64,000 bases of DNA from Alligator mississippiensis (lineage: Eukaryota; Chordata; Crocodylia; Alligatoridae): contig NC_081830.1 in the NCBI RefSeq assembly GCF_030867095.1, forward strand, positions 33,029,832 to 33,093,831, written 5' to 3'. Numbering within the stretch: position 1 is the first letter of the stretch; every line of letters starts with the position of its first letter. The notes beneath the pieces are model-generated. The model searched no databases. It saw nothing but the letters and a program-made list of their open reading frames with translations, and was not told the DNA's origin. Below, in pieces: positions 32,755-44,919 of this stretch. Both the position numbers and the translations under genes were made by a program.

Positions 32755-34570
32755 CTGCAAGGCACAAGTGGGGAGACAGGGACTCAGAGCACAGTAGAGG
32801 AGGCATCAACCTTTGCCCACCCCTCGGACCTTCCCTCCACCCCCACTCACTAGAGCTGTCCCTCCAGGGGTGCTTCCTTATGAAGTCCGGGCACTGGGTC
32901 TTCAGGAAGGCCTGCAGGTGGGAGGTGGTTTGGGGGAAACTGTTCAGCCACTTCAAGATGAATGGGCCCAGCGGGTCGTTCTCCTTTGGCCTCTGCAGCT
33001 CCCAGGAGGCGTTGGGGGGCCTCTGGGGCAGGAAGATCAGGAATTCTTCTCCACTAAGTGACACCTCGTGGAAGCCCTGGGAGGTGCCACTGGGGAAGAG
33101 CTGGCAGCCCAGCGTGCAGTGCAAGCGCAGAGGGTCTGAGGGGCACACAGAGAGACAGGAGCATGAGGCAGCCTGGACCTGTCATAGGGGGGATGCTATG
33201 CATGGCGCTTTCTGGAGCTGAGGAATTCTGGCATGGGGCTGGCGAGGGAACGGGGATGTCCTCCTGCCCCCTCGCTTTCCCCCAGTCTCCCCCTCATTTT
33301 CAGCCCCCTGTCCCTCCTCCAGGCTTGTCCCCATCTTTCTCCCATTTGCCCTCTTCCCTTCCCGCTCGTGATTTGCCAGCACCCGATCTCTGCCTTCCAC
33401 CTCTCTCCTACACAGCCCTTTCAGCTCTAGCAGGGTGTGGGGTGACGACCTCTCCCCTTTCCCCATCCTTCCCCTGTGCCACACAACATTAATCTCTATT
33501 CCCCTCCATGGTACTTTCAACTTGCCCCAAGCAAATCCAACTCAGCTGAGCTGCTGATAGCCGCAGGTGCTCTGGCAAGTGGAAACGCTGTTGGATACCA
33601 CAGCTCCCAGCCACACAGCCAGACCCCGGCAGCTATCGAGGGCCCCGCACATGCCGTGCTGCACAGTTCCTCTTGTGCTACTCACACTGCACATTCCTCT
33701 CCCTGGCAGCAAGGTGGACGATGTCCTCAAAGTAAGAGAGATAAGTCTCCAGGCTGCGCTTTGTCTTTTCCCACTGGTCCGGGGACTCCAGCGGGAGGTG
33801 CTGGCTGGCCTCGTGCCCCTGCAGGCTGTGGGTCAGCACCCCGTCCAGGCTGGCGTTGCCCAGGAACTGTACGGTGGTTCTGTTGAACTCAGCCAGAAGC
33901 TGCATGGTGAAGGTGTGCAGGGCTGGCAGGGGGAAGGGGTCTGTGATGGAAAACACGAGCAGAGTTACAGCGTGACACGGTCACACCACGCTGACCCGGC
34001 ACTGCTGGCCTCAGTCCGGGAGGACTGTATGTGCATGCAAGTCGAGGACAACCCTAGCAAGCCCCCAGCCTCTCACCTGGCCAGTCCCTTGCCTCTGCCT
34101 ATTCTCCCCATCACTGCCCTGCCAAGGACCCTTGCCTTGGCCCTGCTGCTGGGAGCTGTCACAGACTCGCTGGCACCAGCCTTTCCTGTGGGGCCCTTTT
34201 CCTTCCCCTTCTGTTGTTGCAGCTTGGGAGAAGTGTCAGAGCTAGCAAGAGACCTACATGTTGCTCATGGCAGGGGGTTCTCCAGACAGGGCTGGCTCAG
34301 GGCCTGCTGGGGAGTGCCACCCTGACATCTCAGCTCCATCCCTCAGCCTCATCACTTGGACCTGCAGTCCCAGCTCCCTTGCACCAATGCCCTGAGGCGC
34401 AGCCAAAAGGCAGAGCAGCTCAGACTGACTCCCGCTGGCTGAGGTGAATCAGAGGGGCTGGCTGCAGCCCCGCAAGCTAGCCAGTCAGAGTAGGGTGCTG
34501 GGGACCCCCACTTACCTGCCTCCTGTCCCCAACAGCTGAGCGCACTGGCGAGAAGCAGCAGCAGCAGCAT
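32642..34570 (-). CDS. PROCR: PROCR (EPCR), complete gene, four coding exons
   Basis: The endothelial protein C receptor is an MHC class I/CD1-like membrane protein that binds the Gla domain of protein C and presents it to thrombin-thrombomodulin. Coding exons on the minus strand: 34570-34516, 33940-33686, 33135-32851 and 32754-32642, total 708 nt, i.e. 235 codons plus stop (human: 238). All three introns are GT-AG and phase 1, as in the MHC-like family. In order: signal peptide (MLLLLLLASALSCWGQEA), alpha1 domain (GNASLDGVLTHSLQG, WEKTKRSLETYLSYF), alpha2 domain with the LHCTLGC and KTQC cysteines, then the membrane segment SLVLGLTLGAFALAGLAIGI followed by FLCTGG. Sequons: NRT, NAS, NAS. The tail ends GGRT, lacking the final Cys that is palmitoylated in human. 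A CD1/MHC relative is excluded by the EPCR-specific tail and the missing alpha3 domain. No break is seen. Confidence 0.95.
32851..33135 (-). CDS. PROCR: PROCR exon 3: alpha2 domain
   Basis: Acceptor CCCTCAG|AC and donor TCTA|GTGAGT. Encodes PLRLHCTLGCQLFPSG through KTQCPDFIRKHPWRDSS; the two spaced cysteines match the alpha2 disulfide. Confidence 0.95.
33686..33940 (-). CDS. PROCR: PROCR exon 2: alpha1 domain
   Basis: Acceptor CATCACAG|AC and donor CAGT|GTGAGT. Encodes the platform domain with FNRTTVQFLGNASLDGVLTH and the alpha1 helix EKTKRSLETYLSYFEDIVHL, closely parallel to human EPCR (YQGNASLGGHLTHVLEG). Confidence 0.95.
34516..34570 (-). CDS. PROCR: PROCR exon 1: signal peptide
   Basis: The ATG at 34570-34568 is followed by five Leu codons (CTG repeats, then CTT). 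Donor GCAG|GTAAGT, phase 1. The open frame extends further upstream, but this Met gives a standard signal peptide of about 18 residues. Confidence 0.92.
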
Positions 34571-35216
34571 CCCTGTGAGGGCAGGATGCTCAGTGCTGCA
34601 CAGGAATTGCGTGGCCTGGAGCGAGCGGGCACGGAGCGTGGGTGCAGGCATGTGGCGAGGCTCTGCTCTGCATGCCGCCCAGTGGAGCAGTGGTGGGGAG
34701 ATGAGGGAGGCTGGTGTCTGGCATGGAGAAGGCAGGGCGGGGAGGTGGGGCTCGGTGACGGAGGCGGGTGGGAGCGTGATTCCAGCTCTGTTCCATTTCC
34801 TCATCCTCAGCTGCTGACACCCGTTCCCTGCCGGCCCACTGCAGCTGGCTCTCCCTGCCCTTTCCCAAAGAGAGAGGGAGCTTCCAAGTCTCCTGGGCTG
34901 CAGTTCAGGACCCCTAGCGCCTGGCTGGAGGCTTGGCTGGCTAAAGCAGCCCAGGAGACTTGTGGGCTCTGCTCCACATCCATCTAACAGGCTGCAGTGC
35001 AGCAAGCCTGGACTCCTGATTTCCCCCCCCAGCCTTGCTGCTGTCCCCCACCTCAAGCTAGGACAAATCACGTGCTTCTTTGCCTCAGTTTCCCACACTT
35101 GTACAATAGCTCTGGTCCCTCCAAAGAAGCATGAAACCCTACAACAGAGCACAGAGTGTGCTGTTACTTACAGGGGCCTGAGCAGCAGCAAGACAACCTG
35201 CAGGTGACTGCAATCT

Positions 35217-35240
35217 CAATCAGGCACAACTGCCTGATTG
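35217..35240. repeat. Perfect 10-bp hairpin
   Basis: CAATCAGGCA (35217-35226) and TGCCTGATTG (35231-35240) are exact reverse complements around CAAC. It stands at the edge of a repeat-like stretch with a CTATATGAA box; it may be part of an old LTR, but I cannot assign it. Confidence 0.6.
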
Positions 35241-37064
35241 GGAACAAGGCCTAGCTGTGCCCCCTATATGAACAGGGGCTCTGAACTGCAAGGCCAGCAG
35301 CAACTACCAGTTGAGCTATTGCTCAAAACACCTTGGAGGTAAGGGCAGGAGCTATGGGGGTGGTTGGAGGCTCCTGGTCCTGGGGCATGATCTAAAACTA
35401 TGCCATGCTGGGGTTGGATGGTGTGGTGGGGCTGCTTGTGGCAGGGCAACTTCCAGGAAATGCTACACCTGGGGCCTCTCCTGTGAAGGGTGAGTAGGGG
35501 GTGCCAGAAAGCTTCAGTTCCCACTGCTTTGTGGGTGACCCTGTGGAGGGGAAAGGCTAGGGGAGCACACCCTGAAGGACAAAGCAACAGCCTAGACTTG
35601 AGGTGAGCTCTGAGGCAGGGACCCAGGTCAGGAAGGGACCTGGAGCAGTACCTAGACTTGCTACGACTATTGAGCCAGGAGTAAGGCTCCAGGCAGGTGG
35701 GGCCCTGAGGCTTCGGGGAGTTATACAAGAAGCTCCTGGGGCAAAAGGATTAGGGATTTTTGAGGCCCAGTGTAGGGGATAAGCTTTGGGATACTGAGAT
35801 GCCCAGAGTGGGGCTGGGAGCTCTAAATGGAAATGGGGCTTAAAGCCCAGCATTGGGATGGGGCTTGGAGCCCAGAGTAAGGAACAACAGAGAGCCTAGT
35901 GAGAAGGCACTGGGACCACGAGCTCCAGTGAGGAGTGAGTCCCACTGTTACTTCTCAGCTCCGTGTTACTGGGGAACCCTGGCACAGGACGTAGCCTGTC
36001 TGACTCGCAAAGAACTCCACCTTGGCCTGAACAAGAGCTGATTAGAGGAAGGACTTACTGCATCTTCCTTGTCTTTTGTGGGAGAGGCACCTAAAGCCCT
36101 CCATACAAGGGTGACAAGAGTGAAGCAACTCCCCTGGTCTCGTTTGCATCCGAGATGGAACCGGATGACAACTCACTTAAATGGGAGATGGGTCAGGCGT
36201 GCACCTTCACTAGCATTTGGGACGGAGAACAGAGATTCCATGGCAAGGACTGCACTGGATTCTGGGATCAGAAAAGCAGGGGAGCACTGCATGACTGGGG
36301 GGGGGGGATTCCCTACTCCAAATGCTAATCAACCCACATCTACACACCCAGCTCAGCATTTATCACACCAAGTCTAGTAATGACTTCTCTATTAGTATCC
36401 AAAATGCTGACTCTTCCCATATGTATTGTGAGCTCCCTCAGAGTAATGCCACCTACAGCCAGGAGTGATCAGTTCTTCATCCAGCATATGAACCATTGTT
36501 TACCCCTAAACAAATGTCGTGTTCTCCCTGGAACCATTGTTAGTTCTCTACAAAAACCCCTACCCAAGCTCAAGTGTCTGTCCTGGTGCTTGGATCCAAC
36601 GCTGCACTAGTGCCACTCCTTTTCTGCCTGGAATCTCCTTTGATCATGCTGAGGGCTCTGCCTGTCTGCCAGCTCCAACAGCACCTGGGAACCTCAACTG
36701 GCTCAAGCTTTGCTGAGTGCTGAGATTCCCATATCTCTGTCTCCAAGAAGCTGACTTTTGCTTTCTTACTCCAGGCACAGCTTTCTAGATTGGATTTTTT
36801 TGCTAATCAAACTCAAGCTAGACTTCCCCAAAACCCTAATTGAAACTATGTAATATTGTAACTGTTTGTCTCTGTCTTGTATGGCTATTATTACTGGTAT
36901 CATCATAAGTTCATATACCTGGCAATAAATAACTTTTATGGTCAAGCTGATTGCCATACTTTTTCTCTGAACCTCACCTACTCTTTCTTCCCCTTGACCT
37001 TCCCATTTCCTCTGCAGCAACGCTTCTTTAATCTAAGCTGAAGATCCCTGTAATGCCCAGACCC

Positions 37065-37480
37065 ACAGTGGAGTCTGCTCATCAAGGGAGTTACTACTAG
37101 GATCATTGTGACAAGAGATTGGGACATGCTGAGTTCTGAGACGCATGAGGGTATCATCTGAAAGTGCTGATCAGACCCAGCTTGCTCACACGTACTCTGT
37201 TAGCATGTGTGTGTCTAACTGCACTTAATTCATTTTTTATTTCAGCAGGACAATAAGTTCAAGGCACGTGAATGTGTCAGCCTATCAATGCTGAATAGTC
37301 TGGCCTGACTCAGATGTGCTCTGTTAACCCGTCTGCTTGTGTCTGATTGCATTTATTGTTGCCCTGATGAACTGAGTTCAAGGCATATGAGGGTGTTAGC
37401 CTGTCAATGCTAAATAACCCAGCCTGGCTCAGGCATGTCCTGTTGATCTGTGTGTATATGTGCGTACATGTGTTTGACTG
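37065..37480. repeat. Tandem repeat, ~119-123-bp unit, about three copies
   Basis: The block GTTCAAGGCAYRTGARKGTGT with downstream CCTRTCAATGCTRAATA recurs at 37255 and 37374 (period 119), with a more diverged copy starting near 37138. Each unit has a GTGTCTGATTGCA-like block. Confidence 0.75.
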
Positions 37481-39112
37481 ATTTGGTGGTTGGAGGGACC
37501 CAGCCCCATTGAAACTGAGTCCTGCAAGATAGCTCCACTGGGGGTGAGGACTTGCAGAAGGGAAAGATACAGCTCCTTATAGAAACACAAGTAACATAAG
37601 CAGCACAGTGATAGAATTACAAAGACCCCCCCCAGAAATGTACCCCTAATAAATGAACACACCCCAAAGTGATAGGCAAATCTGGTAACACCACATGAGA
37701 CTCTGGAGCTGGGGTCCCAATGTGCAACACTGGAGGAACATAGATGACATCTGCAAGGCATGGGGCACAGTAAGGGATAGTTGGAGCCGCATGTATCAGC
37801 CCTTGTCATCAGGGCAAGTAAATGGACAGCCTCTCCCCTGGTTAACATCATTCAATTGTATCATCTAGGGCATGGTGGGTGAAGTAGGTGGGCAGTTTGC
37901 TCAGAGGCAAGTGGGTGGGCCTACATTCAAACTGGCCCCAGGACACCCGCTTGTTACAGGTCCACTGGTCAGATGGAGGTGGAGGTTCCTTGGGGGTCCC
38001 TGGCAGCTAGCCATGCACAGAGCCCACTGACATAAACCAAAGCAGCCCAGCCCTTCCCTCCTCCCTTCAGTCCTGTTCTCCAGGCTCAGCTTCACCACCT
38101 TCATGCTCTCATGCATGACCCAGGACTTCATCCTACTCTGCATGGGAGTCGCACCATGAAGCAGCTGCAGCTCGGTGGTTCTCTATCTCCAACAGGGCAG
38201 CCTTCTCCAGCCCTCAAGCCAGGGTGGGGGCAGTGCCAGCTTCTGGGACACTCAGGATCCTTCCCATTTGACTGTCCTAGGTCAGTGGGGCATGAGATGG
38301 GGCACAGGGTGGGGCTGCAGGCCCTGCTCTCAGCTAACCATGGCCAGACCTTAACCCCTCTGATGGAAGCCTTTTAAAGGAGCCATGGCTCCTCTGCATC
38401 ACATGGAGAACTCCTGACCCAACCCAGCAAGCTACCCTCAGGAATCAGAGGCAGAGAGAGTACAAAAGTAGCTCCACCTGCAAAGCTGTGGCAGGTCTTG
38501 GGTCCTGGGCTAAGGAAATATGGCTTCACGGAGAACAGACCAGGAAATGGGGCTTTGGCACCATTCCCTAGAGGGTGCACTCCAGACCTAGGCCAGGGCC
38601 AGCTGGTTCCATGTGAAAAGACCTCATTGTCCATCTCAGCTGCCACCTCTTGGGGCCTTCTGGCATGCCTTACAAGGAAGGCCCTAGCTCCAGGAGTCCT
38701 GTGGTTGTGTGAGAATCCCTTTAAAAGAAGATCTAGCATTCATGGGGGTGAGCAAGAGTTTGAGATGGGACAGAAGGGGCCCCCAAAGGCTGAGAAGCCA
38801 GAAGGGGAATGTACCCTAGGTGGGTGTCTCTGAGAATTTTGGAACATCGTGATTTTTAGGCCAATTGAAGCCCAAATAATGATTTTTGAACATTGGAGGG
38901 TAGGGGATGCAATACTGCAGCTTTCTCCTCCTGAAGCATGCTGGGAAGGAGAGAGGGACAAGAGGAGAATCTAGGTCTAGACTCCCACCAACCAGAAAAG
39001 CAGTAATGTCCCCATTATTGGGACAATGGCAAAGGAAAGGAAACAAGCAGAGTCCCCAGGAGACAGACATAGAGGGTAAGTGCTCAAAAATCACAGGATG
39101 GGCTTAAAACAG

Positions 39113-39392
39113 CAGTGCTCAGCCTATGACTGCAGGGCTGAATCTGGCCCATGGAGCCATATCATTCAGCCTGTGGGGCTCCCCAAGGGTTCAGAAATTT
39201 GGAAGCAGGGGAGCAGTGGCAGTGTTCATTGTCACAGTCCTGGGAGCCACACGAGGTGTGTGGGGTTGGTCTGGGGCCAGATCCAGCACATGGACTCAGT
39301 CCACCAGCACAACCCAATTCACAGGCCAGATCAGGCCAATGGACTGTTTCTGCACCACCAGGACCATAGGGCCAGAGGGGCTGGGCACCACT
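39113..39392. mobile_element. hAT-like MITE
   Basis: Left end CAGTGCTCAGCC and right end GGCTGGGCACCACTAG form an imperfect inverted terminal repeat. Internal sequence CTGAATCTGGCCCATGGAGC resembles the other CAGNNGTNGGCAA-type hAT repeats here. No clear target duplication. Confidence 0.55.
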
Positions 39393-39548
39393 AGCTTTGA
39401 ATGATCAGTATGGCCTTGTCTTTTACAAGTTCACATTTCAGAAGCCCTGTACCTGGGATCTGTTGAGTGTATATTGACAACATCTCATAGAAGCAGGTTG
39501 TTAGCTGCTGTGGTCGTCCTGCTTTCCCTGTGCTACATTCAGGTGTTG

Positions 39549-39564
39549 GGTCTATATATATATA
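39549..39564. repeat. TA microsatellite
   Basis: A short TATATATATATATA run in intergenic sequence. Confidence 0.7.
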
Positions 39565-40585
39565 AAACTCCACCTCCAACACTCTGCCAAGTGGCCCCTG
39601 TGATTCACCTGGCAGCTCAAAGCACACTAAAAACCCATTACACAATTCACACTGCATAACCGCACACCTGTGCACCCATCTTCATACCCATACCCCCACC
39701 CACTGCCCTTCTCAAAGGGTCTACTCCTGAAAAAGTCTATGCCAGACCCCTCTCCACCAAATGAAGTCTACCATTTCTTTCCCGTTATCCTCTTCTGTCT
39801 TCCTGTAGTACCAGTACATTTCACTTAGTCCCATTTTAATACAGCCCTCGACTGTGGGGTCTAAGTAGCTTAACTTATTTTTTACCCAGGAACAAATGGG
39901 TTCAGGTTTTCCAGGCCTGTGGGATGGAACCCAGGGCTGCATGTCATAGGGTGAGGCCTGGCCACATAGCAGAGTGGATCCTGTGGCTGACGAGGAGCAG
40001 GCTTAAGCTTCAGGTACACCATGAGAACCGAACTGCGTGGGTGCTTGTCATCACATTACCTGCCAGGGATCATCATCACCACCTGCTCCAGAAAAACCTG
40101 CTTGCTTGCTCTCAAAGGGAAAGATTGGAGGTTGTCTGAAGCAGGGTTTGAGCTCCTTTCCTCTCTCTTCAGAGGGATGCATTAGCCAGTGAGTTCAGTG
40201 TCCTGGGTGGTGGGGAGAGGGGTGCATACCCGCTCACCCTCCCACATGCCCCCAGTCCTGTTCTGCTACTGGATTTACTCCTACAAAGAAGTTGAGGCCT
40301 TCACCAACATCCTGCCCTAAGTCATGGTCCAAATAAAGAGCTTGTTCCTGCTCTAATGGGAAGCGATTGGCGAGTACATGGCAGATAGATCCACTGTGGA
40401 TATTAACATGGCAAGAAGGAGGTGACCTCCAAATTAGGACTTATCAGGTCTGGGAAGTGTAAGAGGAAAGAATCAGGGGGCAGCTCAGTCTGGACAGACC
40501 CTGCAGAATTATTCTTCTCCTTGGCATCTGCTCCCTGCCACTGTAAGATGCAAAATCCTAGGCTAGATGGACCTGTGGCAACTAG

Positions 40586-43165
40586 AATCATAGAATCAAA
40601 GGACTGGAAGGGACCTGGAAGATCATCAAGTCCAGTCCCCTGCCATGGGCAGGAGGTTTTTGGGCTCAAGCAGGCTCAATGAGGTGCTTGTCCAGTCTCC
40701 TCGTGAACACCTCCAGGGATGGCAACTGCACCACCTCTGCTGAGAGTGTGCTCCAGATTGTAGTTACCCTTACAGAAAATAAGTTTATCCTTATGTCCAG
40801 CCTAAATTTTTCCTCAATTAGCTTGTGCCCATTGATCCTCATCCTTCCAAGGGGTGCTTTCCTGAAGAGTTGCTCCCCTTCATCTCGGTGCTCACCCCTG
40901 ACATACTTATAGGCAGCTATCAAGTCACCTCTCAGGCTTCTCTTACTCAGACTGAACAGACCCAGTTCCAGGAGTCTCTCCCCATATGACCTATCCTCCA
41001 GGCCACTGATCATATGAGTGGCCTTTCTCTGTACCCTCTTGAGCTTATCCACATCCTTCCTGAAGTGCGGTGCCCAAAACTGAACACAGTACTCCAGCTG
41101 TGGCCAAACCAATGCCAAATAGAGGTGGAGGAGCATCTCTCTGGATCTATTGGCAACACATCAGCTGATGCACGCCAGACTTCTATTTGACCTGCTGGCA
41201 ACTTCATCGCACTGTTGGTTCATGTTCATTTCCTGGTCGATTGTCACCCCCAGGTCCCATTCAGATGTTGTGCCAGCCAGTGGTCCACCACCCATCATAT
41301 AGCTATGATGAAGGTTCTTCCTACCCCCATGAAGGATCTGGCACTTGTTCCTATTAAACCTCACCTGATTGTGTTCAGCCCATAGGACCTGTCTGTCCAG
41401 GTCATCCTAGATCCTTTCCCTGTCCTCAGATGTGCCCACATTTCCCCACAGCTTGGTGTCATCCGAAAATTTAATCATTGCACTTTCCACCCCCACACCA
41501 ATGGAGCCACTTATCCATCCACCTCACTGTAGACTGGTCTAGGCCAGTACCTTCCAGTTTAACTGAGAGAATCTCATAGGAAACGGCTTTACTGAAATCT
41601 AAGTAGATGATGTCAACCTCATGTCCCTTGTCCAGCCTGTTAGTTACATGGTCATAAAAGGACACCAAATTTGTGAGGCTTGTCCTACCCTTGACAAAGC
41701 CACACTGGTTGCTTCTTAATAGCCTACCAGTTATGAGTTTGAAATTGATGGCCTCCTTAACAATTTTTTTTAAAGATTTTCCTAGGACTGAAGTCAGCCT
41801 GGCTGGTCTATGACTTGCAGGGTCATCCCTCTTCCCTTTCATAAAGATAGGTACCACATTAGCCCTCTTCCAGTCATTCGGGACCATTCCTGAGTTCCAC
41901 GACTCTTCAAACAGCTTCACCAGAGTCTCCGCTATGATCTCAGCCAGTTCTTTCAGGACTCCTGGATGCAGGTCGTCTGGCCCGCAGACTTGTAAACATC
42001 CAAGTGTTCTCAGAGTACCCTCACCTGCTCAAGACTGATTTCTTGTGGTCTGTTGTCTCCCTTATATTCCCTGGGCTTCTGGACAGGCAAACAGCTCCCA
42101 TCTGATTTCTGGAATACCCATGTGAAGTTAAGGAGCTCTGACTTTTTGTGGGGATCAACTATGTATTCAGTAGGGGTCCCACCGTGGAGCTCAATTTGTT
42201 TTTCTTGCTCCCTGTGTACCTATAGAAGGACTTTTTGCTGCCCTTTACTTAGGTTGCCAGCTTGATCTCCATGTCTGCCTTGGCTTTCTGTCTCATACCT
42301 GCAGACCCTGGCTGTATAAGTGTACTCCTCTCTGGTTACTGAGCCCTTTTTGCATTGTTTATAGGCTTCTTTTTTCTTTTTTAATAGTTTCCTAATATCT
42401 CTGTTGAGCCAAGTGGGTCTCTTCGTCCCTTTCCCACTTTTTGACCTCTTTCTGAGCAGTAAGAATTGCCCCCTTGAGGAAGTGCCACTATTCCTGAACT
42501 CCCAAATCATCCAGTAGCTGGTCATAGAGAGCCTCTCTAACTAGGCTTCTGAGTTTGCCAGAGTCTGCCTTTTTGAAATCTAGGACTTCTGTTCTACTAA
42601 CTGAATTCCCAGCCTTTTGGTGGACTGTGAACCTAATCCTATCATTCATCACTGTCACCCAGAGTACCTCCAATCCTCAGGTCACCTACCATGTCCTCCC
42701 CTTTGGTCAGCACTAAATCCGCAGTGGCTTTACCCCTAGTTAGCCCTTCCACATCCTGTGTCAAGAACAGGCCATCAATAGCTGCCAAGAAGTTTGCTAA
42801 CCTGCTGGAGCTGGCTGAATGGCTCCTTCTTGGTAGGGAGGCCTATAGTAGACTTCTACCATCAGATCTCCCCCCCTGAACTTCCTTGTATCTTGAGTCA
42901 GAGGGTCTCAAGGGACCTTTCCCTATAGAGCCTATAGCCCTCAATATCCACTGCCCAGTCATAGGTATTATCCCACCAAGTCTCCATTAACCCAATGAGG
43001 TCAAATTCCTTGCCTACCAGAAGGAGTACCAGTTTATCCTGTTTATTACCCCTGCTACTGGCACTTCCATAAAGACACCTGAGTTTATCTCTAGTTGCCT
43101 AAGGATTTCTGTCACTCTACAAGTGTCTCAGGGCACTAGTACTTATCTGGATGTCCACTGCATGA
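40586..43165 (-). mobile_element. CR1 LINE, long copy (endonuclease to 3' end)
   Basis: The longest CR1 here. On the minus strand, going from right to left: endonuclease pieces (FDLIGLMETWWD near 43000; a GDLRIGGTLGDSD-like end near 42680), the linker (KRPTWLNRDIRKLLKKKKEA near 42400), RT (ANVVPIFMKGKRDD, NQCGFVKGRTSLTNLVSFYD, DIIYLDFSKAVS), DDTKLWGN near 41440, the C-terminal domain (LEYCVQFWAPHFRKDVDKL, RSYGERLLELGLFSLSKRSL) and the ATTCTATGATT-type 3' end at 40586. The RT part between DKWLH and FSDDTKLW (near 41490) is deleted, removing the PQGSVLGP block, and the frame shifts several times. Dead copy. Confidence 0.93.
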
Positions 43166-43167
43166 AT

Positions 43168-43185
43168 CCCCCCCCCCCCCCCCCC
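43168..43185. repeat. 18-C homopolymer
   Basis: An uninterrupted C run at the 5' limit of the long CR1. Similar C runs lie at about 3217, 8330 and 17520. Confidence 0.9.
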
Positions 43186-44012
43186 GGGTCATTTTGGCCA
43201 GAGGATTCATGTACTGTACAGCAGTGGAACCTTCCCTCTCTCCCCCAGACATGCCTAGTTACCCTCTTATGGTCTTAGTCTCACCAGAGCAAAATGAAAA
43301 ACGAGGCACAAGAGATGTTGCTCCATCTCACACCTGCAGCCTTTGGATTCTCTGTGGAGCCCATTTAGTATCCCAGGCTTCTGGATGTGGGGCCACAATT
43401 AATACAACTGAAATATCATTATCCTAGAGCAGTAAAGTAAAATGCTATGACCGTATCGCAGGCCAGCAGGGAACAGTGCCCTGTCCCATATCTGCTGCCA
43501 GACCCATGTGGGTCCCAAATGGGGGACTGAGATGACAGAGGAAAAGGCTGAGCTCAGCAAGGAGGTCTGCTTGGTCTGATATAGCAATATTTGCTTTAAT
43601 GGCATTTAATGGGTCTGTATTTTCACACAGGGATTCATGCGTGGGAGTGTGATCATTCCAGGCTGTTCTGCTGAACAGCTGCAGTAGTGCATCCCATTTT
43701 TTCTATGAAACCATCTGATTCAGCTTTTTTAGACACGCAGAGCCAAATTTCCAACTGCTCAGCACCCACCATTGCAAGATGATTTGCAAAGTCTCTATAA
43801 GCCAACATCCCCCCGCTTGCTCTTCTGAAAGTCCAGGCATGTAAATTCATGCACTCCATAACAGTTATATATACATTTGCTGGTTTTGTTGTAGTTTGCC
43901 AAGCACTAGTTAAGAACAGCCACCAGACAGTGGTGCATGTAAGCAACCCTCTTCTTACCATGAGTAGAGAGAGTTTGTTAGCCTAAGTTAGGCAGAAGGC
44001 AGGGCAGGGAAG

Positions 44013-44919
44013 CAGTGGTTCTCAACCTTGTTAGACTCAAGGCCCCTTTGGAAAATGCCAGCTCTGAGCTTTCACTCATTTTTTGACCATGGAAAAATAA
44101 CAGAGTGATTCTTCTGTTGCAAAGAACCCAGAAAGATCCCACCAGGCTGTCACAACCCAAGGGTGTGAATTTTTGTTTGTGTGTGCTTCGGCACTGCTAA
44201 ATTATTTTCCCACCATTTGTAGCTTTCTTTGCAGGGTGCATTTCTTCATTGCAGCACAGAAATGCATGTTGCAAGGAGTTCCCGCCATTTATATTTAAAT
44301 TCGTGCCCCACTATTGGTCAGTTCTAAATTATTCCTACGTGGCGGCTAGCGATTGGCTTGCTAGCCGTATAAGAGGCTTGAGTGGTTTCCGCCCAAGTCG
44401 GAGAACTTTGAGCACGCTGCAAAGTGCCTCTAAGGAGATTTGACTTGCGGCTAGCTGATCGATAGACTGATCGCTTATCGATTCTTCTCCCCGTCGCCGA
44501 ACGATCCCTCGACGTACCCTTCCCTGCGCGCAAAAGTTCCACGGAGCCTCGACAACTTCTTGTGAGTGAATCAGAGTTCTGTCCAAGTCCTAAAACTAGG
44601 ATTTAAGCGAAGTATTCCTGGAAACGTTCCAGCCTACACCGTGACCATCTTCGGTGTAAGTAAATAATCTTAAACAACCATTAAGCGCCCGTGCCTAATT
44701 CTAGCGCGCCGCCTGCCTTCCCCGACCTGGCGTGTCCGGGCTGCTGGCCACAGCCCGCGGTGCACAAAAGGGCCTCGGATCATTCCTGGCCGGCACACAG
44801 GCCAGAGTGGTTTGGACCCTATGGATTCCTGTTTGAAAGCTCCAGGTTATCTTGAAAATCACCTATAAAAGGATCACACAGCACCCCAAGGTGTAGCATC
44901 ACCCTGGTTGAAGACACTG
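44013..44919. mobile_element. hAT-like MITE interrupted by a solo LTR
   Basis: Left terminus CAGTGGTTCTCAACCTT at 44013 and right terminus GGTTGAAGACACTG ending at 44919 are an inverted repeat. Removing the inserted LTR leaves a MITE of about 250 bases. Flanking 8-mers do not match well, so its own target duplication is lost or mis-set. Confidence 0.7.
44148..44797 (+). mobile_element. Solo LTR, tRNA-Ser LTR family, TSD CAGGC
   Basis: A 650-base LTR beginning TGTCACAACCC and ending GGCACA, flanked by the perfect 5-bp repeat CAGGC (44143-44147 and 44798-44802). It shares the TATA-like box (GTATAAGAGGCTTGAG at about 44367), the CGGTGTAAGTAAA donor-like block (about 44653) and the C-rich U5 end with the two larger elements at 52-62 kb. 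It is a fossil left by LTR-LTR recombination. Confidence 0.92.

Larger units (their letters stand above)
34571..40585. other. Region upstream of PROCR, no gene recognised
   Basis: Contains presumptive PROCR promoter sequence just right of 34570 (no TATA box found), a 10-bp hairpin, unclassified repeat-like sequence (about 35170-36300), a 120-bp tandem array and a hAT-like MITE, all listed separately. No host exon is recognisable. Confidence 0.5.

Noticed and set aside
32642-34570. Considered THPO for this minus-strand gene, because THPO lies near DNAJB11 in human.
   Set aside because: The C-terminal membrane segment with FLCTGG, the GNASLDGVLTH motif and four phase-1 exons identify PROCR. 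No four-helix cytokine signature is present.
35170-36300. A possible LTR (CTATATGAA box, GGGAATTCCCT-like end, repeat-like text).
   Set aside because: No paired termini or target duplication found, so it is not called as an element.
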